Assembly: GCA_934777435.1 (NCBI GenBank)
Contig: CAKVNK010000002.1
Span: 62,001-126,000, forward strand
Direction: 5' to 3'
Origin: an uncultured Clostridia bacterium
GTDB lineage: Bacteria; Bacillota; Clostridia; Christensenellales; UBA1242
DNA length: 64,000 nucleotides
Shown piece after piece: positions 33,771-43,900 of this stretch (position 1 is its first letter; the number at the start of each line of letters is the position of its first letter). Under the pieces are notes generated by a model. The model was not told the DNA's origin and did no database searches. It saw nothing but the letters and a program-made list of their open reading frames with translations. The translations under genes and the position numbers were made by a program.

Positions 33771-35489
33771 ATGCGGAAGTTTTTAAGTTACTTTAAAAAG
33801 TATAAATGGAAAGCAGTGTTTGGCTCAATTATGAAATTGATTGAGGCTGTTTTTGAATTGCTTAATCCGCTTCTTGTTGCAAAAATTGTTGACGTTGGTG
33901 TTACAACCGGCGATATAAAATATATCATAAAAATTGGTTTGGTTTTGCTGGTTATAAATGTGGTGGCATTTGGGCTCAGTGCAATCAGTCAAAAATTTGT
34001 TAGTTTGATGAGTTCTGGTGTGGCAAAAGAATTGCGTGCAGGTGTGTTTGAACATGTATCCACTTTTTCACATTACGAACTTGATAAATTTGGTACGGCA
34101 AGTTTGATAAATCGTATGACTGATGATGTTGACCAAGTTGAAGATGCAATCAGTTTGTTTATGCGTTTGATTATCCGTGTGCCAGCACTTTTGATTGGTG
34201 CGTTTGCACTCAGTTTAAGCATTGATAAAAAGATGTCTTTGGTGTTCTTAGTGCTTATTCCTATTGTGTTGCTTATACTTTGGATATTCACAAAAAAGAC
34301 AGTGCCTTACTTCAATGTTGTGCGTAAAAAACTTGATAGAATCAGCCAAGTTACAAAAGAGAATTTGGACGGTACACGTGTTATTCGCGCTTTTAATAAA
34401 CAAAAAAAAGAAACTGAAAGGTTTGAAAAAGTCAGTCAAGATTATACTGATACCAGCCTTAAAATAACCAAAATTGCAGCCTTGCTTAACCCTGTTATAT
34501 TTATGGTTGTGGACGTGGCTACTATCGTTATTTTGGTTGTGGGAGGTTTTCAAATAAATGTTGGCACACTCACACAAGGTAATGTTATTGCTTTGATTGA
34601 TTATGTTTCAACAATCACCATTGCATTGTTGGTTATCTCACAAGGTATTATCTTGTTTGTGCGTACAGTTGCAAGTTGGCACCGCATTGAAGAAGTGCTA
34701 AACACTGTGCCAGTAGTAAAAGATGAACCTAACGCACGTGCGTATAAGAAATTAGAATATGATGCACTTATGGAATTTGATAATGTTTCATTTAACTATA
34801 CGCTTGATAATCAAACTCAATCATTTATCAAAAATTTATCATTTAAAATTTATCCACACCAAACAATAGGTATTATTGGTGGTACAGGCAGTGGTAAGTC
34901 CACTATCGCCAGCCTTATGACACGTTTTTATGATTTGACAGGTGGCAGAATATTATTTAAAGGCAAGGATATAAAAGACTTTACTTTAACTCAACTTCGT
35001 AAAGATATAAGCATAGTGCAACAACGTAGCACATTGTTCAGTGGCAGTTTGCGTGAAAATATGCAAATACGTGACAGCAAAGCCACAGATGAAGAAATTA
35101 TTGAAGCATTGAAAACTGCACAAGCGTGGTCGTTTGTAAGTGAGTGGCGTAACACTTTAGATTATCAAATTATGGCAGGTGGTAAAAATGTTAGTGGTGG
35201 GCAAATGCAAAGGCTTACCATTGCACGTGCTTTGATTGGTCAACCAGAAATGCTGATTTTGGACGACAGCAGTAGTGCACTTGACTTTTTAACTGATGCC
35301 AACCTTCGCAAAGCAATCAAAAAGTTGGATACAACAACTGTTATAATTTCTCAACGTGCAACTTCAATCAAATCATGCGATTTAATTATCGTGCTTGATA
35401 ATGGTGATGTGGTTGGTATGGGTAAACATAATGAACTTATGAAAAACTGCGATATTTACCGTGAAATATATGAATCACAAGCAAAATAG
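33771..35489 (+). CDS. ABC exporter half-transporter with degenerate ATPase site
   Basis: 572 residues. Six membrane helices lie in residues 15-310, then a nucleotide-binding domain. Walker A is GGTGSGKST (about 370) and the signature VSGGQMQRL is intact, but Walker B ends LILDDSS, with Asp where the catalytic Glu should be, and the H-loop reads ISQRATS, with Gln for His. Such changes mark the subunit that forms the non-hydrolysing site of heterodimeric exporters such as TM287/288 or BmrCD. The partner gene follows at 35602. The substrate (drug, lipid or peptide) cannot be told. Confidence 0.93.
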   Translation: MRKFLSYFKKYKWKAVFGSIMKLIEAVFELLNPLLVAKIVDVGVTTGDIKYIIKIGLVLLVINVVAFGLSAISQKFVSLMSSGVAKELRAGVFEHVSTFSHYELDKFGTASLINRMTDDVDQVEDAISLFMRLIIRVPALLIGAFALSLSIDKKMSLVFLVLIPIVLLILWIFTKKTVPYFNVVRKKLDRISQVTKENLDGTRVIRAFNKQKKETERFEKVSQDYTDTSLKITKIAALLNPVIFMVVDVATIVILVVGGFQINVGTLTQGNVIALIDYVSTITIALLVISQGIILFVRTVASWHRIEEVLNTVPVVKDEPNARAYKKLEYDALMEFDNVSFNYTLDNQTQSFIKNLSFKIYPHQTIGIIGGTGSGKSTIASLMTRFYDLTGGRILFKGKDIKDFTLTQLRKDISIVQQRSTLFSGSLRENMQIRDSKATDEEIIEALKTAQAWSFVSEWRNTLDYQIMAGGKNVSGGQMQRLTIARALIGQPEMLILDDSSSALDFLTDANLRKAIKKLDTTTVIISQRATSIKSCDLIIVLDNGDVVGMGKHNELMKNCDIYREIYESQAK

Positions 35490-35601
35490 TAAAGTGTCAA
35501 CAGTGTAAATGCTGATAATTTAAAACAAACAAATTAAAACAATCAATGAGTGTAGTGATGTAGTAAATAGTACAAAACAAAAAGGAAAAAACAAACACAA
35601 A

Positions 35602-37350
35602 ATGGAAAAGAAAACAAAAGGATACAAAAAGTTTCTATCACGTTTGATGCCATATGTGAAACCACATAGGGTGACATTTTTCCTGTCCGTTGTGTTTGAC
35701 CTTGTTGCGATTTTACTTAATATGCTTATACCTATCTGCACAGGTAAAGCAATCGACTGTATGATAACCGCTGGGCAAGTTGATTTTAAAATGCTTACGG
35801 TTATGTGTGTTACAATCTTTATCCTTACCGCTGTTAACTCGTTGTTTGACTGGTTGGGTAGTGTGTATATGAACAAATTGACATATCTTACCGCACAATC
35901 AATACGTAATTCCATTTATAAAAAATTAAATAGTGTGCCTATCAAATTTATTGACAACAATTCTCATGGCGACATTATGAACACTATGGTTGTGGACGTT
36001 GAAAATGTTACAGACGGCTTCCTTGAAGGGTTTAAAGCAATCATGTGTGGCATATTCCAAGTTGTTATAGTGCTGATAATGATGTTGGTTCTTAACTGGG
36101 CGTTGGCTTTAATTGTGTTGGTTATGGCTCCAGTTTCACTTTGGGTGGCAATCAAAATCACCAAAAAGAGCAAGGCTTTGTATCGCAAACGTGTGGATAT
36201 GCAAGGTGCAATGAGTGGTTACAGCGAAGAAATGATAACCAACATGAAAATTATTAAAGCGTTTAATAATGAAAAAGCAGTAAATCAAAAGTTTGGCGAA
36301 ATTAACCAAGAACTTTATGTTTCAAGTGAAAAATCATTGTACTATGCTTCTTTGGCACACCCAGCCAGCCGTATGATAAATAACATTTTATATGGCATTG
36401 TTGGTGTTGTTGGTGGCGTTATGGCACTTAAAGGTGCTATATCTATTGGTAAAATAAGTTCGTTTTTAAGTTACAGTGAAAACTTTACAAAACCTTTCAA
36501 TGAGGTGGCGGGTATATTTGCAGATTTGCATGTTGCGGTTGCAAGTGCAAACCGTGTGTTCAAGTTGTTGGACGAAGAAGATGAAATCAGTGATGCTGAT
36601 TTGCCAGAACTTAAAAAATGTAATGGTAAAGTAAGCATAAAACATGTTGATTTCAGTTACTCAAAAGCATTTAAATTGATTGAAGACTTCAATCTGGAAG
36701 TTGAACAAGGCAATCGAATTGCTATTGTTGGGCCAACCGGTTGTGGTAAAAGCACGCTTATCAATCTGTTAATGCGTTTTTATGATGTTGATGCAGGTTC
36801 AATTAAGGTTAGCAACAAGGATTTAAGAAAAATCAAACGTAATTCATTTAGACAATTTTATGGTATGGTGTTGCAAGAAAGTTGGCTTTATAATGCCAGT
36901 GTAAAAGAAAATGTGGCTTACGCAAAACCAGATGCTTCAATGGACGAAATTGTGGAAGCATGTATGCTTGCCAATGCACACGACTTTATTATGAAATTGC
37001 CACAAGGTTATGACACAATTATAAGCGAACGTGGTGACAATATTTCAGCAGGTCAAAAACAACTGCTTTGCATTGCACGTATTATGCTTTTAAAACCACC
37101 CATGCTTATTTTAGACGAAGCAACAAGTAACATTGATACTCGTACTGAAATGATTATTCAATCTGCTTTGGATAAGATTATGGAAGGTCGCACATGCTTT
37201 ATTATTGCTCATAGGCTTTCAACAATCGAAAATGCTGATAAAATACTTGTGATGAATAAGGGTAAAATTGTGGAGACTGGCACTCATAAAGAATTACTTG
37301 CCAAGGGCGGTTTCTATGCTGAATTGTTTAATTCGCAATTTGGTAGTTAA
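35602..37350 (+). CDS. ABC exporter half-transporter with canonical ATPase motifs
   Basis: 582 residues, the partner of the preceding gene. Six membrane helices lie within residues 20-320. The ATPase has Walker A GPTGCGKST (about 376), Walker B LILDEATS with the catalytic Glu, and H-loop AHRLST; the signature reads ISAGQKQLL, where Ala replaces the first Gly of SGG. The canonical catalytic residues here and degenerate ones in the partner are the pattern of a heterodimer. AAAGGAAAAA lies before the ATG at slightly long spacing, 112 bases after the partner. Confidence 0.94.
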   Translation: MEKKTKGYKKFLSRLMPYVKPHRVTFFLSVVFDLVAILLNMLIPICTGKAIDCMITAGQVDFKMLTVMCVTIFILTAVNSLFDWLGSVYMNKLTYLTAQSIRNSIYKKLNSVPIKFIDNNSHGDIMNTMVVDVENVTDGFLEGFKAIMCGIFQVVIVLIMMLVLNWALALIVLVMAPVSLWVAIKITKKSKALYRKRVDMQGAMSGYSEEMITNMKIIKAFNNEKAVNQKFGEINQELYVSSEKSLYYASLAHPASRMINNILYGIVGVVGGVMALKGAISIGKISSFLSYSENFTKPFNEVAGIFADLHVAVASANRVFKLLDEEDEISDADLPELKKCNGKVSIKHVDFSYSKAFKLIEDFNLEVEQGNRIAIVGPTGCGKSTLINLLMRFYDVDAGSIKVSNKDLRKIKRNSFRQFYGMVLQESWLYNASVKENVAYAKPDASMDEIVEACMLANAHDFIMKLPQGYDTIISERGDNISAGQKQLLCIARIMLLKPPMLILDEATSNIDTRTEMIIQSALDKIMEGRTCFIIAHRLSTIENADKILVMNKGKIVETGTHKELLAKGGFYAELFNSQFGS

Positions 37351-37416
37351 CTAAATTTGATTGCTGAAACTGTGTAAAAATGTGCTTAATTTTTAATAAA
37401 AACGCAATTTAATAAA

Positions 37417-37446
37417 AACAAAAAGGCTGTTGAAAGCCTTTTTTTG
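37417..37446. terminator. Terminator of the ABC exporter operon
   Basis: AAAAGGCT pairs with AGCCTTTT around GTTGA and is followed by a run of T. Confidence 0.85.
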
Positions 37447-37561
37447 TTTGTTTTATATCTATGGTTTTGTAAATATTCTAATATATTCAAGTTGGTGATT
37501 ATATCACAATAAAAGATTGTTTGTAAAACTTGTGCGTGTGGTTAGATGAAGCGCAAATTTG

Positions 37562-38863
37562 TTATGAAATTGTTTTATTTGCAAGGTTAGCAAATATTTT
37601 TTGATTGTTTTTAAGCCTTTCATTTTCACCAAAAGTCAATGCTTTGCTAACAGCGATATATGCGTTTTTATAGTCCTTTAAATTATAATAGCAAATTGAA
37701 AGATAATCATAAGGCAATGAACCCCAACAACTAGGTGTGGACATATAATTTAACTCTCGGTTTTGAATATTAAGCATTTGATTGAGCCACACTGCAGATA
37801 GTAAAAATTGGTTGTTTTCATAATATGTTACTGCCAGTTCAAAATAAGGTTCTCGCATGGTTGAACACTCTAAAATTGCCTTGTGCAAATATTCAATTTG
37901 ATTTTTTAAATAATAGGTGTTGGTATTGTTTTTTTTGTTCCTTTTTGCTGAAACTATTTTGTTTGTTGAGTTGAGAGTTTTTTGTGTGCTGTTCTCTTCT
38001 GCCTGTTTTAGTGATTTTTGTTGTTTTAAAATACCTAATTGCTTGTAACAGTTGGCAATATATCTTAAACTTGCACTGCGTTCTGCTTTCCAAATGGCGG
38101 TTGGTAGGCTTAAATGTTTTTTAAACATTTTTATTGCCTTTCTATAATCGCCATGGAACATATATTCACGTGCGAGATAGTGGGTGTTGCGGTCGTCTGT
38201 GGGGTTTTCTTTAACTGAAAGTTCAAGCAGTGGTAGATAACTAGCACGTGATTTTGCATTGTCAGCCATATGGTTAAGTTGAATATTAGGTAAGTCTATT
38301 GTGATTAAATTATCTATTGAACTATTATTATTTTGGTTGAGTGAATTTTGCTTGTTCTGTTGTTGGTTTTTACTTTGTGTTTCTGGCGTGTTTGTTGGTG
38401 TTAAATTTGTGTTTTGTACTAAAATTTCATGCACTGGGTGTTCCCAATGATAGAGATTGTTTTTGTGCATTTTATCTGCCATATAAACAACACCTTCACT
38501 TCCGTCTGGGTTAAAGTTCCAAGTGTAGCGGTATCTTGCACGTCCTACATTATCTTTCCATGCTGAACGTAAAATTTTTGACCAACCTGGAACAAAAAAT
38601 TCATCAATATCAATGCATACACAAATGTCTGTATCTGCTGGAATAAGTTTAAGGCTATCGTTGCGTGCGGTATCAAAGCGGAAAGGGGTGTAGACTTTTT
38701 GCTTACAAATTATGCCAAGAGAAATAAATTTCTCAAAACTACCGTCAGTGCTACCAGTGTCAAGCACGCAAACATAATCGGCTTCTTTAACTGAATTGTA
38801 CCATCTATCTATAAACTTTATTTCGTTTTTAGCAATGGCATATACACATATTTTTTTATCCAT
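37562..38863 (-). CDS. Glycosyltransferase family 2 with C-terminal TPR-like helices
   Basis: 433 residues. The GT-A domain (residues 1-160) starts with VYAIAKNEIKFIDRWY and has VLDTGSTDGSFEKF and the DXD motif CIDIDEFF, in the style of SunS-like glycosyltransferases. A Gln/Asn-rich low-complexity linker occupies about 150-190. The rest has helical pairs typical of tetratricopeptide repeats (YLAREYMFHGDYRKAIKMFKKHL, then two or three more), with a second low-complexity run near 295-320. A TATACT box five bases before the ATG suggests a leaderless or near-leaderless transcript. The acceptor is unknown; TPRs may hold a protein target. Confidence 0.85.
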   Translation of the reverse strand: MDKKICVYAIAKNEIKFIDRWYNSVKEADYVCVLDTGSTDGSFEKFISLGIICKQKVYTPFRFDTARNDSLKLIPADTDICVCIDIDEFFVPGWSKILRSAWKDNVGRARYRYTWNFNPDGSEGVVYMADKMHKNNLYHWEHPVHEILVQNTNLTPTNTPETQSKNQQQNKQNSLNQNNNSSIDNLITIDLPNIQLNHMADNAKSRASYLPLLELSVKENPTDDRNTHYLAREYMFHGDYRKAIKMFKKHLSLPTAIWKAERSASLRYIANCYKQLGILKQQKSLKQAEENSTQKTLNSTNKIVSAKRNKKNNTNTYYLKNQIEYLHKAILECSTMREPYFELAVTYYENNQFLLSAVWLNQMLNIQNRELNYMSTPSCWGSLPYDYLSICYYNLKDYKNAYIAVSKALTFGENERLKNNQKIFANLANKTIS

Positions 38864-38963
38864 AGTTCAGTATATGTTGTCGTGCCTGTTTTGGATAATG
38901 GTTGATTTTTGATGCCGTGGGCTAAGGGTGAAAGTGTGGTTTGTTGTATCAGCCTTTGTTTAA

Positions 38964-38993
38964 TTGACTTGCTGATTGCTAAAAAGGTATAAT
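38964..38993 (+). promoter_or_regulatory. Sigma-A-type promoter, probable leaderless transcript
   Basis: -35 TTGACT (38964-38969), 18-base spacer, -10 TATAAT (38988-38993), six bases to the ATG at 39000. It rules out the upstream in-frame TTG at 38976. Confidence 0.85.
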
Positions 38994-38999
38994 ATTGTT

Positions 39000-39719
39000 A
39001 TGTTAGATATTAAATTGACAGAAGAACAATATTTGTGTTTGCTGGACGATTTGCTTTTGGCTTTAACCAAAGAAACCGAACAAAAGTTGCCTGAAAATTT
39101 AACAACAAAACAAAAAAGGTGGTTGCTTGACGCTTTGCTTGAAGTGCGTGCGCCTGGTGACCTTGACGAAACAATTTTACATATGCAGGATAAGTTGTTG
39201 AGTTTTGAAAGCCTTTCACGTGGGGTGAAAAATTTAAGTCAATTCAAATTTATGCAGGGGATAGCAAATATTGATTGTGGCTTATGTTCAGTTGAAGCAG
39301 ATGTTTGTGTGCTTTTTTCTCCGTCTTTGGTTTGTGCTGTTGATGAACAAACTGAAAATGAAAAACAAATTTTAAATTCTGCTGGGGTGCAAGTTAAAGA
39401 AGCGTTTAGTGAAATTTTGCAAGACTATCATAATGTTGTGCCAGTTACAAAAACATATATGGTTGACGCTGGTAATTTACCTTTTAAAAAGATTGCTAAA
39501 ATTTTGGTGGATAACAAACAACATCTTTTGCCGTCTGACTATGCATCACTAGATTTGGCTGTTAAAGATTTGGCAATACAAATGCAAGAAAATGGTTTAA
39601 GTTCTGTTGTGTTTGATTTTAAATCTTTATACCAAGTTGAACCTGCGTTGGTTGAAATTGTTAAACGTGAATTTAAACTGTTTAAAAAATTGAAAATAAA
39701 AATATTAAAAAATTTATAA
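39000..39719 (+). CDS. Divergent macrodomain-like protein, probably lacking ADP-ribose site
   Basis: 239 residues. The first 75 residues (TTKQKRWLLDALLEVRAPG, then LDETILHMQDKLL) resemble the N-terminal cap of bacterial protein-ADP-ribose hydrolases of the zinc-dependent macrodomain family. Further similarities are GIANIDCGLCSVEADVCV and NSAGVQVKEAFSEIL, where family members have the domain start and the helix after the catalytic loop. The expected Asn-rich catalytic loop with Cys/His zinc ligands is missing, as is the glycine-rich phosphate loop. It may be a pseudo-enzyme. The similarity is by eye. Monocistronic, leaderless. Confidence 0.55.
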   Translation: MLDIKLTEEQYLCLLDDLLLALTKETEQKLPENLTTKQKRWLLDALLEVRAPGDLDETILHMQDKLLSFESLSRGVKNLSQFKFMQGIANIDCGLCSVEADVCVLFSPSLVCAVDEQTENEKQILNSAGVQVKEAFSEILQDYHNVVPVTKTYMVDAGNLPFKKIAKILVDNKQHLLPSDYASLDLAVKDLAIQMQENGLSSVVFDFKSLYQVEPALVEIVKREFKLFKKLKIKILKNL

Positions 39720-39982
39720 AAAATAATTAAAAACGCCAAAAATAATGCAAAATTAATGTAAAAATAATTATTTTTTTAAAAATATTTAATTTTAAATTGA
39801 TTTAATTAAATAAAAATAAATTTTAAATTCAGCAAAAAATAAATATTTCTTTTTGGTTTGGGAAGTATTTATTTTTTTATTTTATTGTTTTTTATTTTGA
39901 TATTTTAATTGTTTTTAATTTTTTACAATTTATTATTTAGGCTTTTATTTTTGCGGTGCAAGAATTGTGGAATAATGATTTA

Positions 39983-40447
39983 TTACATATATTTAAACAT
40001 TTGAATATTACTGCTAGACAATGCGTCAAAAAGTTGGTCGGCAATATCTAAAATTGTTTTTGTGGTTTGTTTTGCAAAAACGGTGAGTTTTGGGTCAGTT
40101 GCAAGATTTAAAAATTCTTGTGCTAATTTTAAGCCTTCTACCAGTTTGTTTGCAAAATCAAACACGCTGAAAGTTGAAACAACTTTGGTTGTTTTTGTGT
40201 TTAGTTTAAAACTTATGTTTATATTGCTGATAAGTTTTTCAAATTCAGCCTTTGCATTGTTTAAAACCGCTTGAATACGCTTATTTACTTGGCTACTAAG
40301 CCCAAAACAATAACTTTTGCATTGGTCAAAATTAACAAACAACTTATTCATAATCTCGCTTTGAGTTTGTGGTTTTGTTTGTTGATAGTGAAGATTGATT
40401 ATTTGGTATTCATCATTATTTAAAACTTGATAGTCGTTATATAACAT
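39983..40447 (-). CDS. Hypothetical helical protein
   Basis: 154 residues, no family recognised. Soluble, mostly helical, with no signal peptide. No Shine-Dalgarno site; a TAAATA-like box just before the ATG could give a leaderless start but is weak. It converges with the macrodomain-like gene across an AT-rich gap (39720-39982) with no clear terminator hairpin. Confidence 0.6.
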   Translation of the reverse strand: MLYNDYQVLNNDEYQIINLHYQQTKPQTQSEIMNKLFVNFDQCKSYCFGLSSQVNKRIQAVLNNAKAEFEKLISNINISFKLNTKTTKVVSTFSVFDFANKLVEGLKLAQEFLNLATDPKLTVFAKQTTKTILDIADQLFDALSSSNIQMFKYM

Positions 40448-40916
40448 ATTTATATTTATGCTGTGGGTGATTAAAACATACCATGGTGTTGGCTGAATAA
40501 CCGGTTGTATGTGATAGATTGAGATTGATAGTAAGGCGATTGTAGGGGTGAGCTTTTGGTTTCTGTTGTATGAAAATTTTTTTGTGGCGTATTGAGATTT
40601 TTTTAGTAAAACGATTTGATGTTTTTGTTAGCGAAGAAAAAATTAAAAATAAAAAATAAATAAAAATTAATTATTTTGTGAAAAAACTGTTAAAAATATG
40701 TAAAAATGTGTTAAAAATATAATTTTTTGTAAATTTTTTATATTTTACTTCCTATTTTAGTGCTAAGTGAAAATTAAATTGTTTAAATTTTTTGTGATGT
40801 TTTTATGTTGGAATTTTTTGCCTATTTATTTATAAATATTTAAAAAATATTTGATAAAAAAAATTTAATGTGTTAAACTAATTTTGACAAAAAAAGACAT
40901 AAAGGGGTAATGTCTG
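40448..40916 (+). other. AT-rich intergenic region before the surface-protein operon
   Basis: 469 bases between divergent genes, very rich in A/T runs. The only signal recognised is the promoter at 40851-40879; the remainder holds no reading frame or hairpin that I trust. Confidence 0.7.
40851..40879 (+). promoter_or_regulatory. Promoter of the six-gene surface operon
   Basis: -35 TTGATA (40851-40856), 17-base spacer, -10 TAAACT (40874-40879) with extended TGT. Predicted start is near 40886, with a 31-base leader carrying AAAGGGG before the ATG. Confidence 0.75.
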
Positions 40917-43900
40917 ATGACAAAAAGAAAAAGTGTTCTAGTTTGTTTGTTGATTGCAATGTTTTCTTTTTTGCTTTTCGGCTGCAAACAAGACATCAAG
41001 GTTGAAAATATATATTTTAATGCACCGTCAACAGATGGTGTTGTTTTGCTTGTTGGTGAAACTTACACACCAGAAGTTTATTTTAGTCCAAGGTATCCAA
41101 CCAACAAGGCTTACAAAATAAGTTCTTACAATGATGCTATCGTTTCAGTACGCAACAATCAAATTACAGCTTTGACCGCTGGCAAAACTTACATACAAGT
41201 TGTTGCAGACGAAAACAACCTTATTCAAGACATTATGCAAGTGCAAGTTGTTGCAAGTGTTACAAAACTTTCAACCCCAACTATAACATATTCTGCAGAC
41301 AAACAATCTTTTACAATTTCTCAATCAAACCAAGACGGCTTTGTTAATGGTTACACAATCGAAATCAATGGCGAAAGCATTGATATTGGCAATGTGTTGG
41401 AATACTCATTGGATGATTATAACAAACATTTACAATCTTCAACTTCAACTGCCGGCATTTCAGCATACGACCGCAACTTAACTGTGCGTGTTAAGGCAAC
41501 TGTGCCTAGTTATACAAAAGCGTTTGAAGATTCTAACTTCTCACAAACAATCAAAATCAATCAAGCAAGTGCACCAAAATCTGTTAGTGTGGTTGGTGGT
41601 GAGTTAATTATTGAAAAATCAAAAGCAACCGATTATCAAGTTTTTGTTAATGATAGTTTGTTCACAACAAGCAAAAACACAAAAGTTGAATTATCTGCAA
41701 TAAGCAAGAATTTGGCTGGCAGTGATGTTAATATTTCAGTTAATGCAGTTGGAACAGCAGAAGACGGCTTTATTGCTTACAATTCAAAACCTTACACATT
41801 AGTTGCAAAATGTGCTGTAAATATTGAAGCCGAACTTGTTAACACAACAATCAGTTGGCAACCTATTGACGGCGTGGCAAGTTATGAAATTTATTTAAAC
41901 GACCAAAGGTTGACTGTTGTTAATACAAACTATTACGATTTGACAACTTTTGCAAATTTTGAAACTGAATTTGTGCCTAACAGTGTGGCAAGTGTGTTGT
42001 CAGTTAAACCTGTTCTTGCAAAGGACAGTAAAAACATTGTGCTTTCAAGCGAACAAATAGCAAAACTTAATGTCAATCGCCTTGCAAGCCCAACAATTAG
42101 AAGTGTAAACAATATTGTTGAGTGGGATAGTGTAGACAATGCCAGCCTTTATCACATCAAAGTTGTTGACAGTGACAATGTTAAGGTTGTGGAATATGTG
42201 ACAGATAAACGTCAAATTGACTTTACACGTGACGAGTTCGAGTCTGGCAAACAATTTAGGGTGTTTGTTAATGCAAACTTTGTTGCTGGTGAAACCTATT
42301 ATTTAGCATCAAAGCAAGCCGAATTAGTGGTTGAAAAACAAGCCAAAGCAGAAGTTGAAATCAACAACTATGTTTTGAACCTTACCGCTGTGCTTGAAGA
42401 ACAATATGAAGTTGAAATTTTTGACACTGCAAACCAATCAATATTCAAAAGGCAATTTACCCCAGCATTGACACCAAATGTGCAAGTTAATTTGCTTATG
42501 TTGGGCATTGATTTTAATGCTGGTAAATATACAATCAATATCACTCATTTAGGCAATGGCAGTAGCAAAATTGATAGTGAAACAACACAACTTGAAATTG
42601 TATGCTTGCAAGAAATTGACAGTATTAATGTTGAAAATGGCGTGGTTACAGTGGTGGCTGGTGAGTTGAATACAACAAACAATGCATCAATAGAATTTGA
42701 TTTGATCAAAGGCGGCAGTGTGGTTGAAAGTTTTGAAAACACTATCAACTTAAATGAATTAGATTTAACCGCTGGTGATTATACAATCAACCTTTATGTT
42801 CGTGGTAATGGTAGCACAACATTTAGTGTGAAAAACACAAACGGAACTGATAAAATTTGTGCAACTCACACATTTAAAGTTTTGGAAACGCCAACAATAA
42901 CAACTAATCACGCAGAAGTAAAATTTGATATTAATGCAGTTGCAAATGCAGTTATGTATTGTGTTGTTGCTGAAAACGATATGAGTTTTGTTTTGCCAGA
43001 AAACCTTACCTTTAGTTTTGATTTACAATCTGGCGAAAGAAAAGAATTTGCTGTTCAAGCCCTTGGTGACGGAAGCACAACAATCAATTCACAAATGAGT
43101 GCAAGTTATGTGTTTGAAAGATTGGAAACACCTGCACTTAACTTTGACAATAGCCACAATTCATTGACAACAAATATCAGTGATGGTGGTTATACACTTA
43201 AATTGAACGAACAAGATATAACATCATCTTATGTTATGGGGTCAACTGTTACTGGTTTGGTTGACGGCGAAAACATTTTTGAACTTATTGCTTTGGCAAA
43301 TGATGATGCAAGTGTTACATATATCAACAGTTTGCCTAAACAATTAAGAGTGAACAAAGCACAAGCAAATTCAAAACTTGTTATTGAAGGCAATAAACTT
43401 ATCATTGAACCTGCAAAAACAATGAATAACATGACATTGAAAGTTGTGTTGAGTTCTGGTGAAAATGTTGTTGAATTCACTGAAAATGATTTTGCACAAG
43501 TTAATGCAAAATTAGATGTTAAAAACCTTGGCACAAAATATAGCATAACTTTGTTGGACGAAATGTTTAAACCTATTTTATCTGAATTGGGCAACACATT
43601 TAATGTTAAAGTTTGCTACCTTGCTTCGCACTCAACCGAAAACTCAGATGATGTTGTAGACACTGACTTTTCAGCCGAACAAACCATTAGATTCGCACCT
43701 GTTGCTACATTTGCCATGGCTGAACGTGACGGACAAAAAATCAGTTTTGAGATTGAAACTGGATATAGTTATACTGATTATGTTTTAAGAGTAAATAATA
43801 CATATTTATTGGAATTGAACAACAGTGTTGAACTTGACACTGAAACCAAAACAATAAAATTCAATTTGGCTTACATTTACAACAATGTTCCAGCAGACAC

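Noticed and set aside
38976..38999. Upstream TTG start for the macrodomain-like protein
   Set aside because: It overlaps the -10 box and spacer of a strong promoter whose predicted start is the ATG at 39000.
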